A DNA stretch of 53,026 nucleotides from NCBI RefSeq assembly GCF_009687885.1, contig NZ_BLAF01000031.1, positions 1 to 53,026 on the forward strand, given 5' to 3'. Positions 1 through 8,027 of the stretch are shown piece by piece. The notes under the pieces are model-generated. The model was given only the letters and a program-made list of their open reading frames with translations. It made no database searches and was not told the DNA's origin. Source of the stretch: Acrocarpospora pleiomorpha (GTDB lineage Bacteria > Actinomycetota > Actinomycetes > Streptosporangiales > Streptosporangiaceae). Position numbers and translations under genes: made by a program. Every line of letters begins with the position of its first letter. Position 1 is the stretch's first letter.

Positions 1-774
1 GGTGGTGGGGTCGGGGGAGGTGGCGCGGTGGGCCAGGTCGTTCAAGGGAGGTGGGAGGTCGCCCAGGTCGGGGTGGGTGTTGAGGACGCGGGCGGCCATG
101 AGGGAGGCGTCGCCGTGGCCGTAGGGGTGGCGGCCGGTGCCGGCGTAGGAGACCAGGCAGCCCCAGGCGAAGATGTCGGTCCATGGGCCGACTTCGGAGC
201 CGTTGACCTGTTCGGGGGCCCACCAGCCGGGGCTGCCGACGACTTCGCCGGCTTGGGTGGGGCCGCTGGTGGCGTCGAGAGCGCGGGCGATGCCGAAGTC
301 GATCACGCGCGGGCCGGACATGGAGAGGATGACGTTGGCGGGTTTCAGGTCGCGGTGGACCAGGCCGGCCACGTGAATGGCGGCCAGGGCGGTGGCCACA
401 CCGATCGCGACGCCATGGAGTTGGCCGGGGTCGAGGGCGCCGTGCCGGGAGATCTGCTGGGACAGTGGAGTGCCGGGGATGTATTCCGTCACCATGTACG
501 GTCGCCCGTCCCGGGTCGTACCGTCATCTAAAACCTGGGCGGTGCAGAAAGACGCGACCCGGCGGGCGTGGGTCACCTCCGCATGGAACCGCGCGGCGAA
601 GTGATCCGAGGCGTACCCGGTTCTGATGACCTTGATCGCGACGAGGCGGCCGGTGTCGCCGGTGGCGAGGTAGACCGTTCCCATGCCTCCCTCACCCAAC
701 CGGCCCAACAAGCGATAAGGGCCGATCTGCTGGGGATCGTCCGGAAGAAGGGGCTCGGCACCGGCTGGCTGCAT
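1..774 (-). CDS. Serine/threonine protein kinase, Hanks type (3' part outside window)
   Basis: Translating the minus strand from the ATG at 774 gives an intact kinase domain cut by the left window edge. Visible are the glycine loop (GRLGEGGMGTVYLA), the ATP-binding lysine in VAIKVI, the catalytic loop HRDLKPAN, the magnesium motif (here DFGIA), and a P+1/APE region reading GWWAPEQV. The family phosphorylates Ser/Thr of target proteins and is usually anchored by one membrane helix with an outer sensor domain; any such part lies beyond base 1. It runs left from a short region shared with a terminator-like hairpin of the upstream gene, so it probably has its own promoter. The substrate cannot be inferred. 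Family call is firm. Confidence 0.93.
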   Translation of the reverse strand, partial: MQPAGAEPLLPDDPQQIGPYRLLGRLGEGGMGTVYLATGDTGRLVAIKVIRTGYASDHFAARFHAEVTHARRVASFCTAQVLDDGTTRDGRPYMVTEYIPGTPLSQQISRHGALDPGQLHGVAIGVATALAAIHVAGLVHRDLKPANVILSMSGPRVIDFGIARALDATSGPTQAGEVVGSPGWWAPEQVNGSEVGPWTDIFAWGCLVSYAGTGRHPYGHGDASLMAARVLNTHPDLGDLPPPLNDLAHRATSPDPTT

Positions 775-844
775 TTAGGGGTGACCTCTCGCGTGACCTC
801 CCCTTTTATTACACCCCAACTGTCCAGCCCGGGAAGAATTGCTC

Positions 845-878
845 TCGCGTTGGGTACGGAACGTCGTACCCAACGCGA
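845..878 (-). terminator. Hairpin terminator of the AhpD-like gene
   Basis: A perfect 14-bp inverted repeat (845-858 with 865-878, six-base loop) starts 11 bases after the stop codon of the AhpD-like gene. It has no clear U tract, which is common for actinomycete terminators. It separates that operon from the kinase gene. Confidence 0.7.
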
Positions 879-888
879 AAGCCGCATG

Positions 889-1494
889 TCAGGACGCGAT
901 GTCGTCCTGGAACGGGCGCCCGTATGTCACGGCGTTGAGGACGGCCGCCGGGGCGTGGGTGCGGTATTCGGAGTCGGGCGGGACCCCGAGCGCGTCGTTG
1001 ACGGTGGAGAAGGCGAGGCGCAGCGCGACGAACACGGTCATCGCGAAGATCTTGTCATCGCCGATTCCGACGTCCCTGAGTTCCTGGATGTCGGCTTCGG
1101 TGGTCCGGTTGGGGTCACGAGCGAGCTTGCGCGCCCAGCGGGCCATCGCCCGCTCCTGATCGCTCAACCCGGCGTCCGTGCCGAGCAACACCCCGGCGGC
1201 GATCGCCTCGTCGGCGACGCCGGCCAGCCGGACACCCCACGACAGCGAGCAGTAGGAGTCCCCGAACGCGGACGCGCAAGCCACGACCAGGATCGACCGC
1301 TGCCGAGCGTCCAGCCCGTGCGGCGAGCTGGCCTCACGGAGCAACCCGAACAGCGACATCACGGTCCTCGGCTGGTACGCCCAGAGCCTGGACACGTTCA
1401 TCACATAACCGAGCTCCTCGACATCCTCCTCAAAGATCCGCTTCGCGTCGTCGTCCGCCTCGGGCATGCCGAGAAAACCAATGGTGGTCATCAT
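889..1494 (-). CDS. Carboxymuconolactone decarboxylase/AhpD-fold protein with altered active site
   Basis: This 201-residue protein has the all-helical AhpD/peroxidase-related fold (helical hairpin LDARQRSILVVACASAFGD followed by a Cys segment). AhpD-type peroxidases carry Cys-x-x-Cys followed by a His four residues on; here the segment reads DSYCSLSW, so the first Cys is Asp and the His is Trp. Classical peroxidase chemistry is therefore doubtful and the activity is unknown. Its ATG overlaps the TGA of the 61-residue ORF upstream (ATGA), implying translational coupling. Two adjacent ATG codons open the frame; I used the first. Transcription probably continues from the BTAD regulator gene. 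Confidence 0.72.
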   Translation of the reverse strand: MMTTIGFLGMPEADDDAKRIFEEDVEELGYVMNVSRLWAYQPRTVMSLFGLLREASSPHGLDARQRSILVVACASAFGDSYCSLSWGVRLAGVADEAIAAGVLLGTDAGLSDQERAMARWARKLARDPNRTTEADIQELRDVGIGDDKIFAMTVFVALRLAFSTVNDALGVPPDSEYRTHAPAAVLNAVTYGRPFQDDIAS

Positions 1495-1676
1495 GAACTC
1501 TCTTTACTCGCGAGATACCCGACCACATCGATGGCGGCCCGGAGCGGAAGTCCCTCCTGAACGTGCGGGCGGGCTCGGCAGTTGGACGGTTCGCTGAGTG
1601 TGGCGAAATCGGCCGCCTTGCGGCCCCACCCCTCATCGACGACGGTCCAATCCGTCTGTCTTATCGGTGTTGTCAT
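1491..1676 (-). pseudogene. 61-residue ORF, probable remnant of a class I SAM methyltransferase N-terminus
   Basis: The ORF starts at the ATG at 1676, 10 bases after the BTAD gene's stop. Its first 33 residues (e.g. WGRKAADFATLSEPSNCR) resemble the N-terminus of actinobacterial class I methyltransferases, recognised from memory and not by search. The SAM-binding glycine motif that should follow is absent, and an unrelated tail of about 28 residues runs to a TGA overlapping the next start. I infer an internal deletion that kept the frame open. It may survive only to couple translation from the regulator to the AhpD-like gene, or be a small protein in its own right. Confidence 0.5.
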
Positions 1677-1686
1677 TGCTTTTGCC

Positions 1687-3489
1687 TCATAGAGCTGTAT
1701 GGAGCAGGTGAGCCAGCGCCGGATTGTCGATGTCGGCGCTGAGCAGCCGGGCGGCCGCCAGTGCGTTCTGATCGCCCAGTCGCGCCCGGTGCAGATGCGC
1801 CCGGACCACGAGCTCGCGCAGGTCGCAGCGCGCGGCCAAGGCCGCCATGTTCTCGACCATGGGCCGGGCCCGGTCGTGATCGCCGTGGTCGAGGGCGGTG
1901 CCGATGGCGGCGTCCATCGCGTAGCCGTACACCCATTGGTAGCGGTCGGGCACCCGGATGCACCGGAAGGATGCCTCCTGCTGCCACTTCGTGGCGGCCG
2001 GATAGTCGCCCTTGGCGGCGCTGAGCAGGCCGAGGCCGCGCGCCGCCATGCCCTCCCAGCAGGCGTCGTCGAGCTGGCAGGCCAGCTCCCAGGCCTGCTC
2101 GAACCCGTCGGTGGCGGCTTCGAGGTCGCCGCCGAACAGGTCGAGTTCGGCACGCAGGGTCTGCGGCCAGGGCAGGAACGCCATCCAGCGCTGCTCGTAC
2201 ACGCGCTCCAGGGAGCGGGCCAGCGCGGCGGAGGCCTGGCTGCGCTCGGCGCGCAGCAGGTGTGCCCTGGCCACCATGGACAGCGACCAGGCCTGCTGCC
2301 GGTGATCCCCGCATCGGCCCGACCGCTCCACCGACTCGTTGAGCAGCTCGAAAGCCAGCGGATAGTCGCCGGCGTCGGAGGCGTTCTTGCCGCGCACCGC
2401 GAGCAGCGCCGCGCACTCCTCGTCGGTTTCGGCCAGGGCTTGGGCCTTGGCCAGCCAGATCTCGGCCGTCCTGCGGCGCCCGGCCTGCCCCTCGACGAAC
2501 CCGAGCTCCCGGTGCGCGGTCACCGCGGTGGCCCGGTCCCCGGTGCGGGTGGTCAGCTGGATCGCCTCGTGGATCGCGACGATGCCCTCCTCGTCCCGCC
2601 CGCGCGCCGCGTGGATCAGCGCCCCGCCGAGCGCGACCAGCGCACGACCCTGCAGGGCCTCGTCACGGCAGCGTGCCGCCTCCGCCACGGCACGGCGCAG
2701 GCACTGCAAGCCGGCGTCCACGGCCCCGGCCACGATCGCGGCCCGGCCCGCGTCCAGCTGGCTGGACGCGGCCGCGCGGCCGTTCAACGGGGGCGCCATC
2801 GGGCTGCCGGTGCCGACGTGGGCCGCCTCCCGCAGCGCCGGGGACGCCTGCACCCCGAGTTCCCGCCGCAGCATGTCCTCCCCCACCGCGACCTGCCGCA
2901 ACGCCGCGGTACGGTCCCCCGTCGCGGCCAGGCTCCGCACTAGCAGCTCGTGATTGCCCTCTTCCAGCGGATTGCACGCGACGGCCCGCGAGGCGTACCC
3001 CACCGCGTCACTCGCCCGCCCGCCGGCCAGCAGCGCGACGGCCGTCTGACGTAACCGCGCCTCGATCCGAGCCGAGACGCGGTGCCGCTCCACCAGCAGC
3101 CAGGATTCGAACTCCAGGCTGGAGGTCAGGTGCACACCTTCGAGCAGTTCTCCGCCGATATCCAGCAATGGTGTGGGATCGGCGTGCTCCCGAGTGATCT
3201 GCTCGAGGTCGACGACCACGTCGTCACCCAGGTTCGGGGAGATGGGATCCCCGCTGAGCACATCGCGTTTGCCGAGCGCGCGGCGGAGTTCGGCGAGCGT
3301 CCAGCGCAGCGCGCCCAGCGGGTCGTCGGCGTCGCCGAAGAGCAGTTCAGCCAGGTGCCGCCGGCTTGGCGGCCGCTCCGCCAGCAGCAGGTAGCTGAGC
3401 AGGGCCCATGCTTTGCGGCCACGCGGCGATCTGACCGGCTGACCGTCCCGCTCGATGGCCGGAGGTCCGAGCAAACGGATCGTCAACAC
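1687..3489 (-). CDS. BTAD/SARP-type transcriptional regulator with TPR tail
   Basis: This 600-residue protein begins with a winged-helix Trans_reg_C-like DNA-binding domain (about residues 1-90, MLTIRLLGPPAIERDGQPV), followed by a bacterial transcriptional activation domain (about 95-245, containing RVSARIEARLRQTAVALL and ELGVQASPALRE). The remainder is alanine/leucine-rich helical repeats typical of TPR arrays. Unlike large AfsR-type proteins it has no recognisable NB-ARC/NTPase module between BTAD and TPRs. Such proteins activate neighbouring genes, often for metabolism or secondary metabolites; here the coupled mini-ORF and AhpD-like gene downstream are likely co-transcribed. The ligand is unknown. 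Confidence 0.85.
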   Translation of the reverse strand: MLTIRLLGPPAIERDGQPVRSPRGRKAWALLSYLLLAERPPSRRHLAELLFGDADDPLGALRWTLAELRRALGKRDVLSGDPISPNLGDDVVVDLEQITREHADPTPLLDIGGELLEGVHLTSSLEFESWLLVERHRVSARIEARLRQTAVALLAGGRASDAVGYASRAVACNPLEEGNHELLVRSLAATGDRTAALRQVAVGEDMLRRELGVQASPALREAAHVGTGSPMAPPLNGRAAASSQLDAGRAAIVAGAVDAGLQCLRRAVAEAARCRDEALQGRALVALGGALIHAARGRDEEGIVAIHEAIQLTTRTGDRATAVTAHRELGFVEGQAGRRRTAEIWLAKAQALAETDEECAALLAVRGKNASDAGDYPLAFELLNESVERSGRCGDHRQQAWSLSMVARAHLLRAERSQASAALARSLERVYEQRWMAFLPWPQTLRAELDLFGGDLEAATDGFEQAWELACQLDDACWEGMAARGLGLLSAAKGDYPAATKWQQEASFRCIRVPDRYQWVYGYAMDAAIGTALDHGDHDRARPMVENMAALAARCDLRELVVRAHLHRARLGDQNALAAARLLSADIDNPALAHLLHTAL

Positions 3490-3552
3490 GGGATTCGCTC
3501 CCTTCCGCGAATTTTCGGTCGCGCGACGTCGCGAGACTCCGCGCGTGAACGA

Positions 3553-3768
3553 TCAGCCTGCGGCGAGTGCCTTGACGTCGGCGGTGGTCAGCGGCTGCCC
3601 GCCGATGCCCCAGTCGCCGCTCTTGACGTCCTCGATGACGACCCAGGTGACCGAGCGCATGTTCTCGCCCTCGACACTGACCATCGCCTCGGTGAGTGTC
3701 TTGACGATCTCGGCCTTCTGCGAGTCGTCGAAAACGCCCTCGATGACTTTCACGTTGATGAGCGGCAT
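3553..3768 (-). CDS. 4-oxalocrotonate tautomerase family protein
   Basis: The 71-residue product starts MPLINVKVIEGVF, placing Pro at position 1 after Met removal, the catalytic general base of the tautomerase superfamily. That fixes the start at 3768, where GAGGGG precedes ATG by seven bases; a longer open frame upstream would bury the proline. Length matches the 60-75 residues of 4-OT subunits, which assemble as hexamers, and a conserved-looking segment SVTWVVIEDV is present. Substrate is unknown. It is the upstream neighbour of the BTAD regulator with a 63-bp gap, so co-transcription is possible. Confidence 0.88.
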   Translation of the reverse strand: MPLINVKVIEGVFDDSQKAEIVKTLTEAMVSVEGENMRSVTWVVIEDVKSGDWGIGGQPLTTADVKALAAG

Positions 3769-3923
3769 GGTTTTCCCCTCGATATGTGGTGTGGTTCCGT
3801 CGGCGCCACACATGTGCCGACAGAATGAACCTTGCCGGGGACTCGTGTGAGTCAGCGTGTGAGTACGCACATGATTCTGAACTGCCGGAACGACGTTTTC
3901 GAGGGGGCGCTAGGCGTCCTGGT

Positions 3924-5444
3924 TCATCCGGCGAAGAGCAGGAGCAGGCCGACGACGGTGTAGATCACCATGAGGGCCATCAAGGGGATCTGGCCGATGA
4001 CGGCGGTCCGGTGCGGGAACAGGGTCAGGGCGCGGTCGTGGGCGAGGACGGTGCCGAGGACGTGGCCGATCACGATGACGGTGACCTGGAGCATGGCGAT
4101 GGAGGCGGGGGTGGCGCCCATGCTCTGGAGGGTCCAGTTCGCGGTGCCGAGCCAGTTCGCGCCGGTGTCGAGGGGGTCGGAGAGCAGGGCCAGGGTGTGC
4201 TGGCCTTCGAAGAGGAACAGCGTGAAGTAGTGGGCGACGAGGTAGCCGACCGCGATCGGGACCAGGGAGTGGGCGAGTTCGCCGGCGGTCGTGGCCGGTG
4301 AGGCGCTGCCGAGGCGGGCGGCCCAGGTGGTGGCGGCCAGGAATAGCGCCAGGACCAGGGCGATGACGGTGAGTAGGCCGAGGGTGCCCATGACGGGGGT
4401 GGGGAGGCGGCTTTCCTGGACGAATCGCACCCAGAGGGGGGCGTTGGAGAGGCTGTCGTACATGGTCGAGCCGAGGAGCACGATCACCAGGGCGGGGAGA
4501 CCGGGGGCGTGCGCGAGGCCGGCCATGCCGTCGAGGGGGTTACGCAGGGTCAGCTTGGTTTGCGAGGAGGATTCGGTGGCTTTGGCGGCCGAGTTGCGCA
4601 GCTTGGTTTGCGTTGGTGGGTGCGAGCCTCGCCCTCGCGATTTGCCGTCGGGTGATTTGCTCCGGGGTGATTTGTCTCGAGGCGATTTGGCGGCCGCCGA
4701 GCGTCCCGGTGGGCGGGTGGGGTGTGCGATTTGTCGGCTTATGGGGGAAAGGCTGCCGATCAAGGTGCTGTACGCCTCGAAAGCGTCGCCTTTGTCGAAC
4801 CACTGGGATCCGAAGATGGCGGCTCCGGTGAGGGTGGCCAGGGCGTACAAGGTCAGCCAGATGGTGATGACGGGGAGGGTTGCGCGGTCGGGGGCGACGA
4901 GTTCCAGCCAGACGAAAGCGAGCAGGCCCGCGGTGGCGGGCCAGTAGCCGACGCGGGGGGAGAGCGTTTTCCAGCCGTGGTCGGGGTCGCGGCGGAGGAG
5001 GGCGCAGGCGGCGAGGTGGAGGGTGCGTAGTGGGTTGAAATTTCGCCATACGGGGCCGAAGACGAGGGATAGGGGGACTAGGCCGACCCAGAAGAGGACG
5101 TAGAAGACGCCTGCGGTGGGGTTGTCGGGGGTGTCGGGGCCGAAGAGCAAGCCGATGGCGAAGTATGCGGCGATCACGATGCCGATGGCGCGCGGGAGCC
5201 AGGTGGTGTTCCGGGTCACGTACGACGGGATGCCGGCCAGGCGGGGTTCGCGCCAGAGGAAGCCGAGGGCGGCGAAGGACACCAGGAGGGCGATCGCCGC
5301 GCCCGAGACGGCGGCGGAGAACGGAATCGGCAGGTCCTGGCGTCCGCCGACACCGTGGGCGAGAAGCCGTCCGCCGTCGCCCTGGGCGAGGAACCGTTCG
5401 CCGACGCCCTGGGTGAGGAGCATGGTCACTGGGCCCATGGTCAC
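3924..5444 (-). CDS. Polytopic membrane protein of the copper-type operon
   Basis: This 506-residue protein has about ten hydrophobic segments (e.g. AAIALLVSFAALGFLW and VFYVLFWVGLVPLSLVFG), interrupted near residues 235-300 by a basic Ser/Pro/Lys-rich loop containing repeats of KSP-like units. It begins with GTG overlapping the TGA of the cupredoxin-like gene (GTGA). Its N-terminus carries three copies of a nine-residue unit resembling LLAHGVGGR. I recall it as a conserved actinobacterial membrane protein found beside CopC-like and cupredoxin-like genes, but cannot assign a reaction. Metal or redox function in the envelope is an inference from context only. Confidence 0.72.
   Translation of the reverse strand: MTMGPVTMLLTQGVGERFLAQGDGGRLLAHGVGGRQDLPIPFSAAVSGAAIALLVSFAALGFLWREPRLAGIPSYVTRNTTWLPRAIGIVIAAYFAIGLLFGPDTPDNPTAGVFYVLFWVGLVPLSLVFGPVWRNFNPLRTLHLAACALLRRDPDHGWKTLSPRVGYWPATAGLLAFVWLELVAPDRATLPVITIWLTLYALATLTGAAIFGSQWFDKGDAFEAYSTLIGSLSPISRQIAHPTRPPGRSAAAKSPRDKSPRSKSPDGKSRGRGSHPPTQTKLRNSAAKATESSSQTKLTLRNPLDGMAGLAHAPGLPALVIVLLGSTMYDSLSNAPLWVRFVQESRLPTPVMGTLGLLTVIALVLALFLAATTWAARLGSASPATTAGELAHSLVPIAVGYLVAHYFTLFLFEGQHTLALLSDPLDTGANWLGTANWTLQSMGATPASIAMLQVTVIVIGHVLGTVLAHDRALTLFPHRTAVIGQIPLMALMVIYTVVGLLLLFAG
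5344..5424 (-). repeat. Three in-frame 27-bp repeats at the start of the membrane protein gene
   Basis: Three imperfect 27-bp units encode LLTQGVGE(R), FLAQGDGGR and LLAHGVGGR at the N-terminus of the membrane protein. Period and frame are exact (nine codons each), so the array lengthens the N-terminus without a frameshift. Confidence 0.75.
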
Positions 5445-5791
5445 TGAACCACGAGCTGGAACAACTGCAGCTCGGTGTCGTGGGTCTCGACCTCGAAAAG
5501 ACCGTCCTGGTCGGCGACGAACTCGATCGTGGCGGCCGTGCCGGGCTGCAAACTGGCGGATTTGTCGAATCCGTGCACATGGGCTTCGTCGGCGACGTCA
5601 CTGGTCACCGAGATCTTGACCTGCTGGCCCTTGGCGACCTCGATGCGTGCCGGTGGCGGGCTCACCGTGCCGTTGGCGATGGTCACGGCGATCTCCTTGG
5701 CCGGCCCGGAGAAGGTGGCGGCGTCACTTGCCGCACCGCACGCCGTCAGGGACAAGACCGCACAAACGAGAAGAACCATCAGAGACTTCAT
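5441..5791 (-). CDS. Cupredoxin-like lipoprotein
   Basis: The 116-residue product starts with a lipoprotein signal (MKSLMVLLVCAVLSLTAC; lipobox LTAC, Cys18), then a beta-rich domain reading KEIAVTIANGTVSPPPARIE and ending FEVETHDTELQLFQLVV. The pattern of a C-terminal beta strand pair after a His-containing loop (EAHVHGFD, ETHD) matches the cupredoxin_1/EfeO-type fold; the usual Cys ligand of blue copper proteins is not evident. The start at 5791 has GGAG seven bases upstream; the longer open frame to 6139 consists of repeats and overlaps the upstream gene. It lies between the CopC-like and membrane-protein genes. Role in metal handling is inferred. Confidence 0.8.
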   Translation of the reverse strand: MKSLMVLLVCAVLSLTACGAASDAATFSGPAKEIAVTIANGTVSPPPARIEVAKGQQVKISVTSDVADEAHVHGFDKSASLQPGTAATIEFVADQDGLFEVETHDTELQLFQLVVQ

Positions 5792-5814
5792 TAGTGACTC
5801 CAAACAGGGGGTGT

Positions 5815-6085
5815 CCGGCCTTGTTGCCGGGGCGCGGTTATCGGGGTCTTGTCGCCTGGCGGCGGCCATCGGGTCTTGTTTCCTGGCGGTAGTGGTCGGG
5901 TCGCGTTGCCGGGGCGGCGGGTTCGGATCTTGTTGCCCGCCGGTGGTTATCGGATCTTGTTGGCGGGGCGGCGGGATCGGGTCTTGTTGCCTGGCGGTAG
6001 TTGTCGGGTCGCGTTGCCGAGGCGGCGGTATCTGGCCTTGTTGCCTGGCAACGGTTATCGGGTCTTGTTGGCGGGGCGGCGTGCG
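5815..6085 (-). repeat. 27-bp tandem repeat array (about ten copies) in the copper-type operon
   Basis: Units recur every 27 bases (anchor CTTGTTG or CGTTGCC at about 5820, 5848, 5875, 5902, 5929, 5956, 5983, 6010, 6037 and 6064). The array starts inside the last codons of the CopC-like gene and ends about 25 bp before the lipoprotein start. On the minus strand it is open in the lipoprotein frame and would encode nine-residue units of RQQDPITTA type, but no good start precedes it, so it is probably an untranslated spacer. Confidence 0.85.
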
Positions 6086-6822
6086 GTACTGACGAGAAGG
6101 ATCAAGACTCCGGCCACGAGAATGGCGGGGATCAGCCACACCACGAACCCACCGTCGTTGCCGCTGGACGAGGTGCTCTCGCTGATGGCGGCGGGCTGCT
6201 GGGAGAAGAGGCTGCTGGGCTGAACGGCCTGCGGCCCTTGGCTGGCCTGGACGGGCTGCGGCCCTTGGTCGGGCTGGGTGATCGGCGCGGTGGACGCGGG
6301 CGCATGGCTGGGTTCGACCAGCAGCGCGGGATCGGGCTCGTTGTCCGGCGCCTGCCAGCCAGCCGGAGCTTTGGCTATCGTCCCGGTGTAACTGAACCGG
6401 ACCTCGCCCTTGACGAGCTCCCCATCCGAAGCGCGCGAGACGTATTTAACGGTATAAACACCCTGCTCAGGCCAGTACGCGACGGGAACCATCGCCGGAA
6501 ACCCCGTCTCGAACAAGCGTGGCTCCCACTTGCCGTTGCTGAGCCAGAGCTCACGAACCGGCTCGTCAAGGCGTTTGGGTTCCCCATGGGACCACTGCGT
6601 ATCCAGACGCCGCCCACTAGGACTCAGCACCGCGAAATACGCATTCGGCGCAGGCTTCTCAGTGAAGTAGAGCTGCAGCTTCTCCATGGGCGCATCGAGG
6701 CTGCTGTCCTTGCCCGGCACCGACATCGCCAGCTGACCATGAGCAACGGCAGGCTGCGCGACCACCACAAGTGCCGCGACCAAGCCAAACACCACAAGCG
6801 TGACACGCCTACACAAGCGCAC
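6055..6822 (-). CDS. CopC-domain protein with C-terminal membrane anchor
   Basis: After a signal peptide (CRRVTLVVFGLVAALVVVA) cleavage at AVA would expose His-Gly at the new N-terminus, as in copper-binding CopC proteins where His1 is a ligand. The CopC-like beta domain covers roughly residues 30-140 (LQLYFTEKPAPNAYFAVLSP, SRASDGELVKGEVRFSY). A Pro/Gln-rich linker follows, then one helix (VVWLIPAILVAGVLILLV) and basic residues. I chose the GTG at 6822, 11 bases after GGAGGG; an upstream ATG at 6918 would add 32 Arg-rich residues ahead of the signal. It is probably the first gene of the copper-type operon, binding a metal outside the membrane. Confidence 0.8.
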   Translation of the reverse strand: MRLCRRVTLVVFGLVAALVVVAQPAVAHGQLAMSVPGKDSSLDAPMEKLQLYFTEKPAPNAYFAVLSPSGRRLDTQWSHGEPKRLDEPVRELWLSNGKWEPRLFETGFPAMVPVAYWPEQGVYTVKYVSRASDGELVKGEVRFSYTGTIAKAPAGWQAPDNEPDPALLVEPSHAPASTAPITQPDQGPQPVQASQGPQAVQPSSLFSQQPAAISESTSSSGNDGGFVVWLIPAILVAGVLILLVSTARRPANKTR

Positions 6823-7497
6823 GAAAAGCCGATCCCTCCGACTCAAACGCGTGCGCCGACCACGCCACCCAACGGATAACGTCCTGCTCTCCGGCGGCGT
6901 GCCACGGCCCCGGAGCAATTCACCCTACCAACCCCAACTCGAATCCGACCAGATCGGACACCCGCCGATTGCGACTCCCGCACACTCGCGAGCAACCGGG
7001 CGTGCGCACGCAAGTCCCGCGGGCAGAGCAGCGACCGCAGGTGGAACGCCGCCAAACAGCACGCCGCAGCGCAGAATGCCACCGTCGCCGCAAGCCATCC
7101 CGGCCAGCAGCGACTCATCGGAACACCGCCACCATCCTCGTCGACGCCGAGGCGTCGCCTTCATCGAAGAGCGGCAATGGGCCCACGACCCCCCGTGAAG
7201 CACTCCCGCTGCGATCGAGCCCGCACGCTGCTGCGCGAATGCCACTGCCGCTCTTGCCACCGATGCGGCGAGAATCATCACCCGCGCGAACGGCGGCGGA
7301 TAACGGCGAGCGACCCGGCGGCCTGCTCGTTCTGACGGAAAGACGACCTCAGATGGCACCTCGCAGAAGCTCCGGCATGGGCGGGCTATAACGCCCCAAT
7401 TTCATGCCTGTGTGGCGTCACCGGAAGGGGCAGGGGACGCTAGGTGCTGAGGCCTGGAGCGTGCGTCCCGAAGTCGAGCCCAGGCATCGAGGCGGCC
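6823..7497. other. Stretch without a confident gene
   Basis: Between the CopC-like gene and the YjbR-type gene I find no recognisable protein. A minus-strand frame from the ATG at 7118 starts MSRCWPGWLAATVAFCAAA, looks like one membrane helix and has GC-rich third positions for about 50 codons, but then runs into the CopC gene out of frame. It may be a decayed membrane-protein gene of the copper-type operon. Other open frames here have no family resemblance. Confidence 0.4.
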
Positions 7498-7887
7498 TCA
7501 CGGCTGGGTATCGAGATAGGTCTTGGCGAGGCGCTTGGGGGCTCGGCATAACCACGCGTCGGTGATGACTTCCGCGAGTTCCTCCACCGGGATGCGGTCG
7601 AGCCGGATGAGGATCGCCGCATACCCATTGAAGTGGGGCGTCGTGAAGTACACCTCCGGGTCGTCGGCGAGGAAGGCCTCCTTGACGGTGAGGTCGGCGA
7701 CCTGCGCCGCCAGAATCGGGCCGTCGGGCGCCTGGTCGCCGAGCGCCTCCAGGTCCGAGCGTCTGAGAGGGCGCTCCCAGACGAACCCCTTCTTGTTCAC
7801 GGTCCACGACAGGGTCTCCCGCGACGTCACCTCAGCCGTCTCGGGCATGGCCATCGCGAGCCGCCGCACGTCTTCCCAGCTAGCCAT
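7498..7887 (-). CDS. MmcQ/YjbR family protein
   Basis: The 129-residue product matches the length and layout of the MmcQ/YjbR family (cyaY-like fold): start MASWEDVRRLAMAMPETAE, middle KKGFVWERPLRR, then PEVYFTTPHFNGYAAILIRLDRI and the late segment ITDAWLCRAPKRLAKTYL. Members are often annotated as DNA-binding, but the biochemical role is poorly known. The gene stands alone, divergent from araB, with the araB operator region between their starts. Family call is firm; function is not. Confidence 0.88.
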   Translation of the reverse strand: MASWEDVRRLAMAMPETAEVTSRETLSWTVNKKGFVWERPLRRSDLEALGDQAPDGPILAAQVADLTVKEAFLADDPEVYFTTPHFNGYAAILIRLDRIPVEELAEVITDAWLCRAPKRLAKTYLDTQP

Positions 7888-7935
7888 TGAGCCAGCCTAA
7901 ACACCGCCACCGACAGAATCCGGCCCTGCCAAGAA

Positions 7936-7949
7936 TGCTAGCGCTAACA
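7936..7949. promoter_or_regulatory. LacI-type operator upstream of araB (site 1)
   Basis: TGCTAGCGCTAACA matches the palindrome TGTTAGCGCTAACA at 13 of 14 bases. That is the half-site style bound by LacI-family sugar repressors, with a central CG pair. It lies 48 bp upstream of a second copy, giving same-face spacing of the helix within a few degrees of tolerance. Confidence 0.75.
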
Positions 7950-7969
7950 TCATCTACCCTCCCGAGCAC

Positions 7970-7998
7970 TTGACCTCAACCCGTGATAGCGCTAACAA
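7970..7998 (+). promoter_or_regulatory. Putative araB promoter
   Basis: TTGACC (7970-7975) and TAACAA (7993-7998) are 17 bp apart, a reasonable housekeeping-sigma promoter. The second operator covers its spacer and -10 box, so repressor binding would block polymerase. The -10 match is only partial. Confidence 0.5.
7984..7997. promoter_or_regulatory. LacI-type operator upstream of araB (site 2)
   Basis: TGATAGCGCTAACA is one base from the perfect 14-bp palindrome. It overlaps the putative -10 box of araB. A GTG inside it is in frame with araB, but the better start is 45 bases downstream. Confidence 0.75.
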
Positions 7999-8027
7999 TC
8001 AGGAACTCGAACACTTGGGAGCGCGAC

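Noticed and set aside
1..604. Plus-strand frames opposite the kinase
   Set aside because: The minus strand encodes a textbook kinase; the plus frames are its shadow.
5792..6139. N-terminal extension of the cupredoxin-like lipoprotein through the 27-bp repeats
   Set aside because: It would bury the lipoprotein signal and overlap the CopC-like gene; no ribosome site.
6925..7359. 144-codon minus-strand frame
   Set aside because: No family, signal or supported start; partly overlaps another weak frame. Treated as non-coding.
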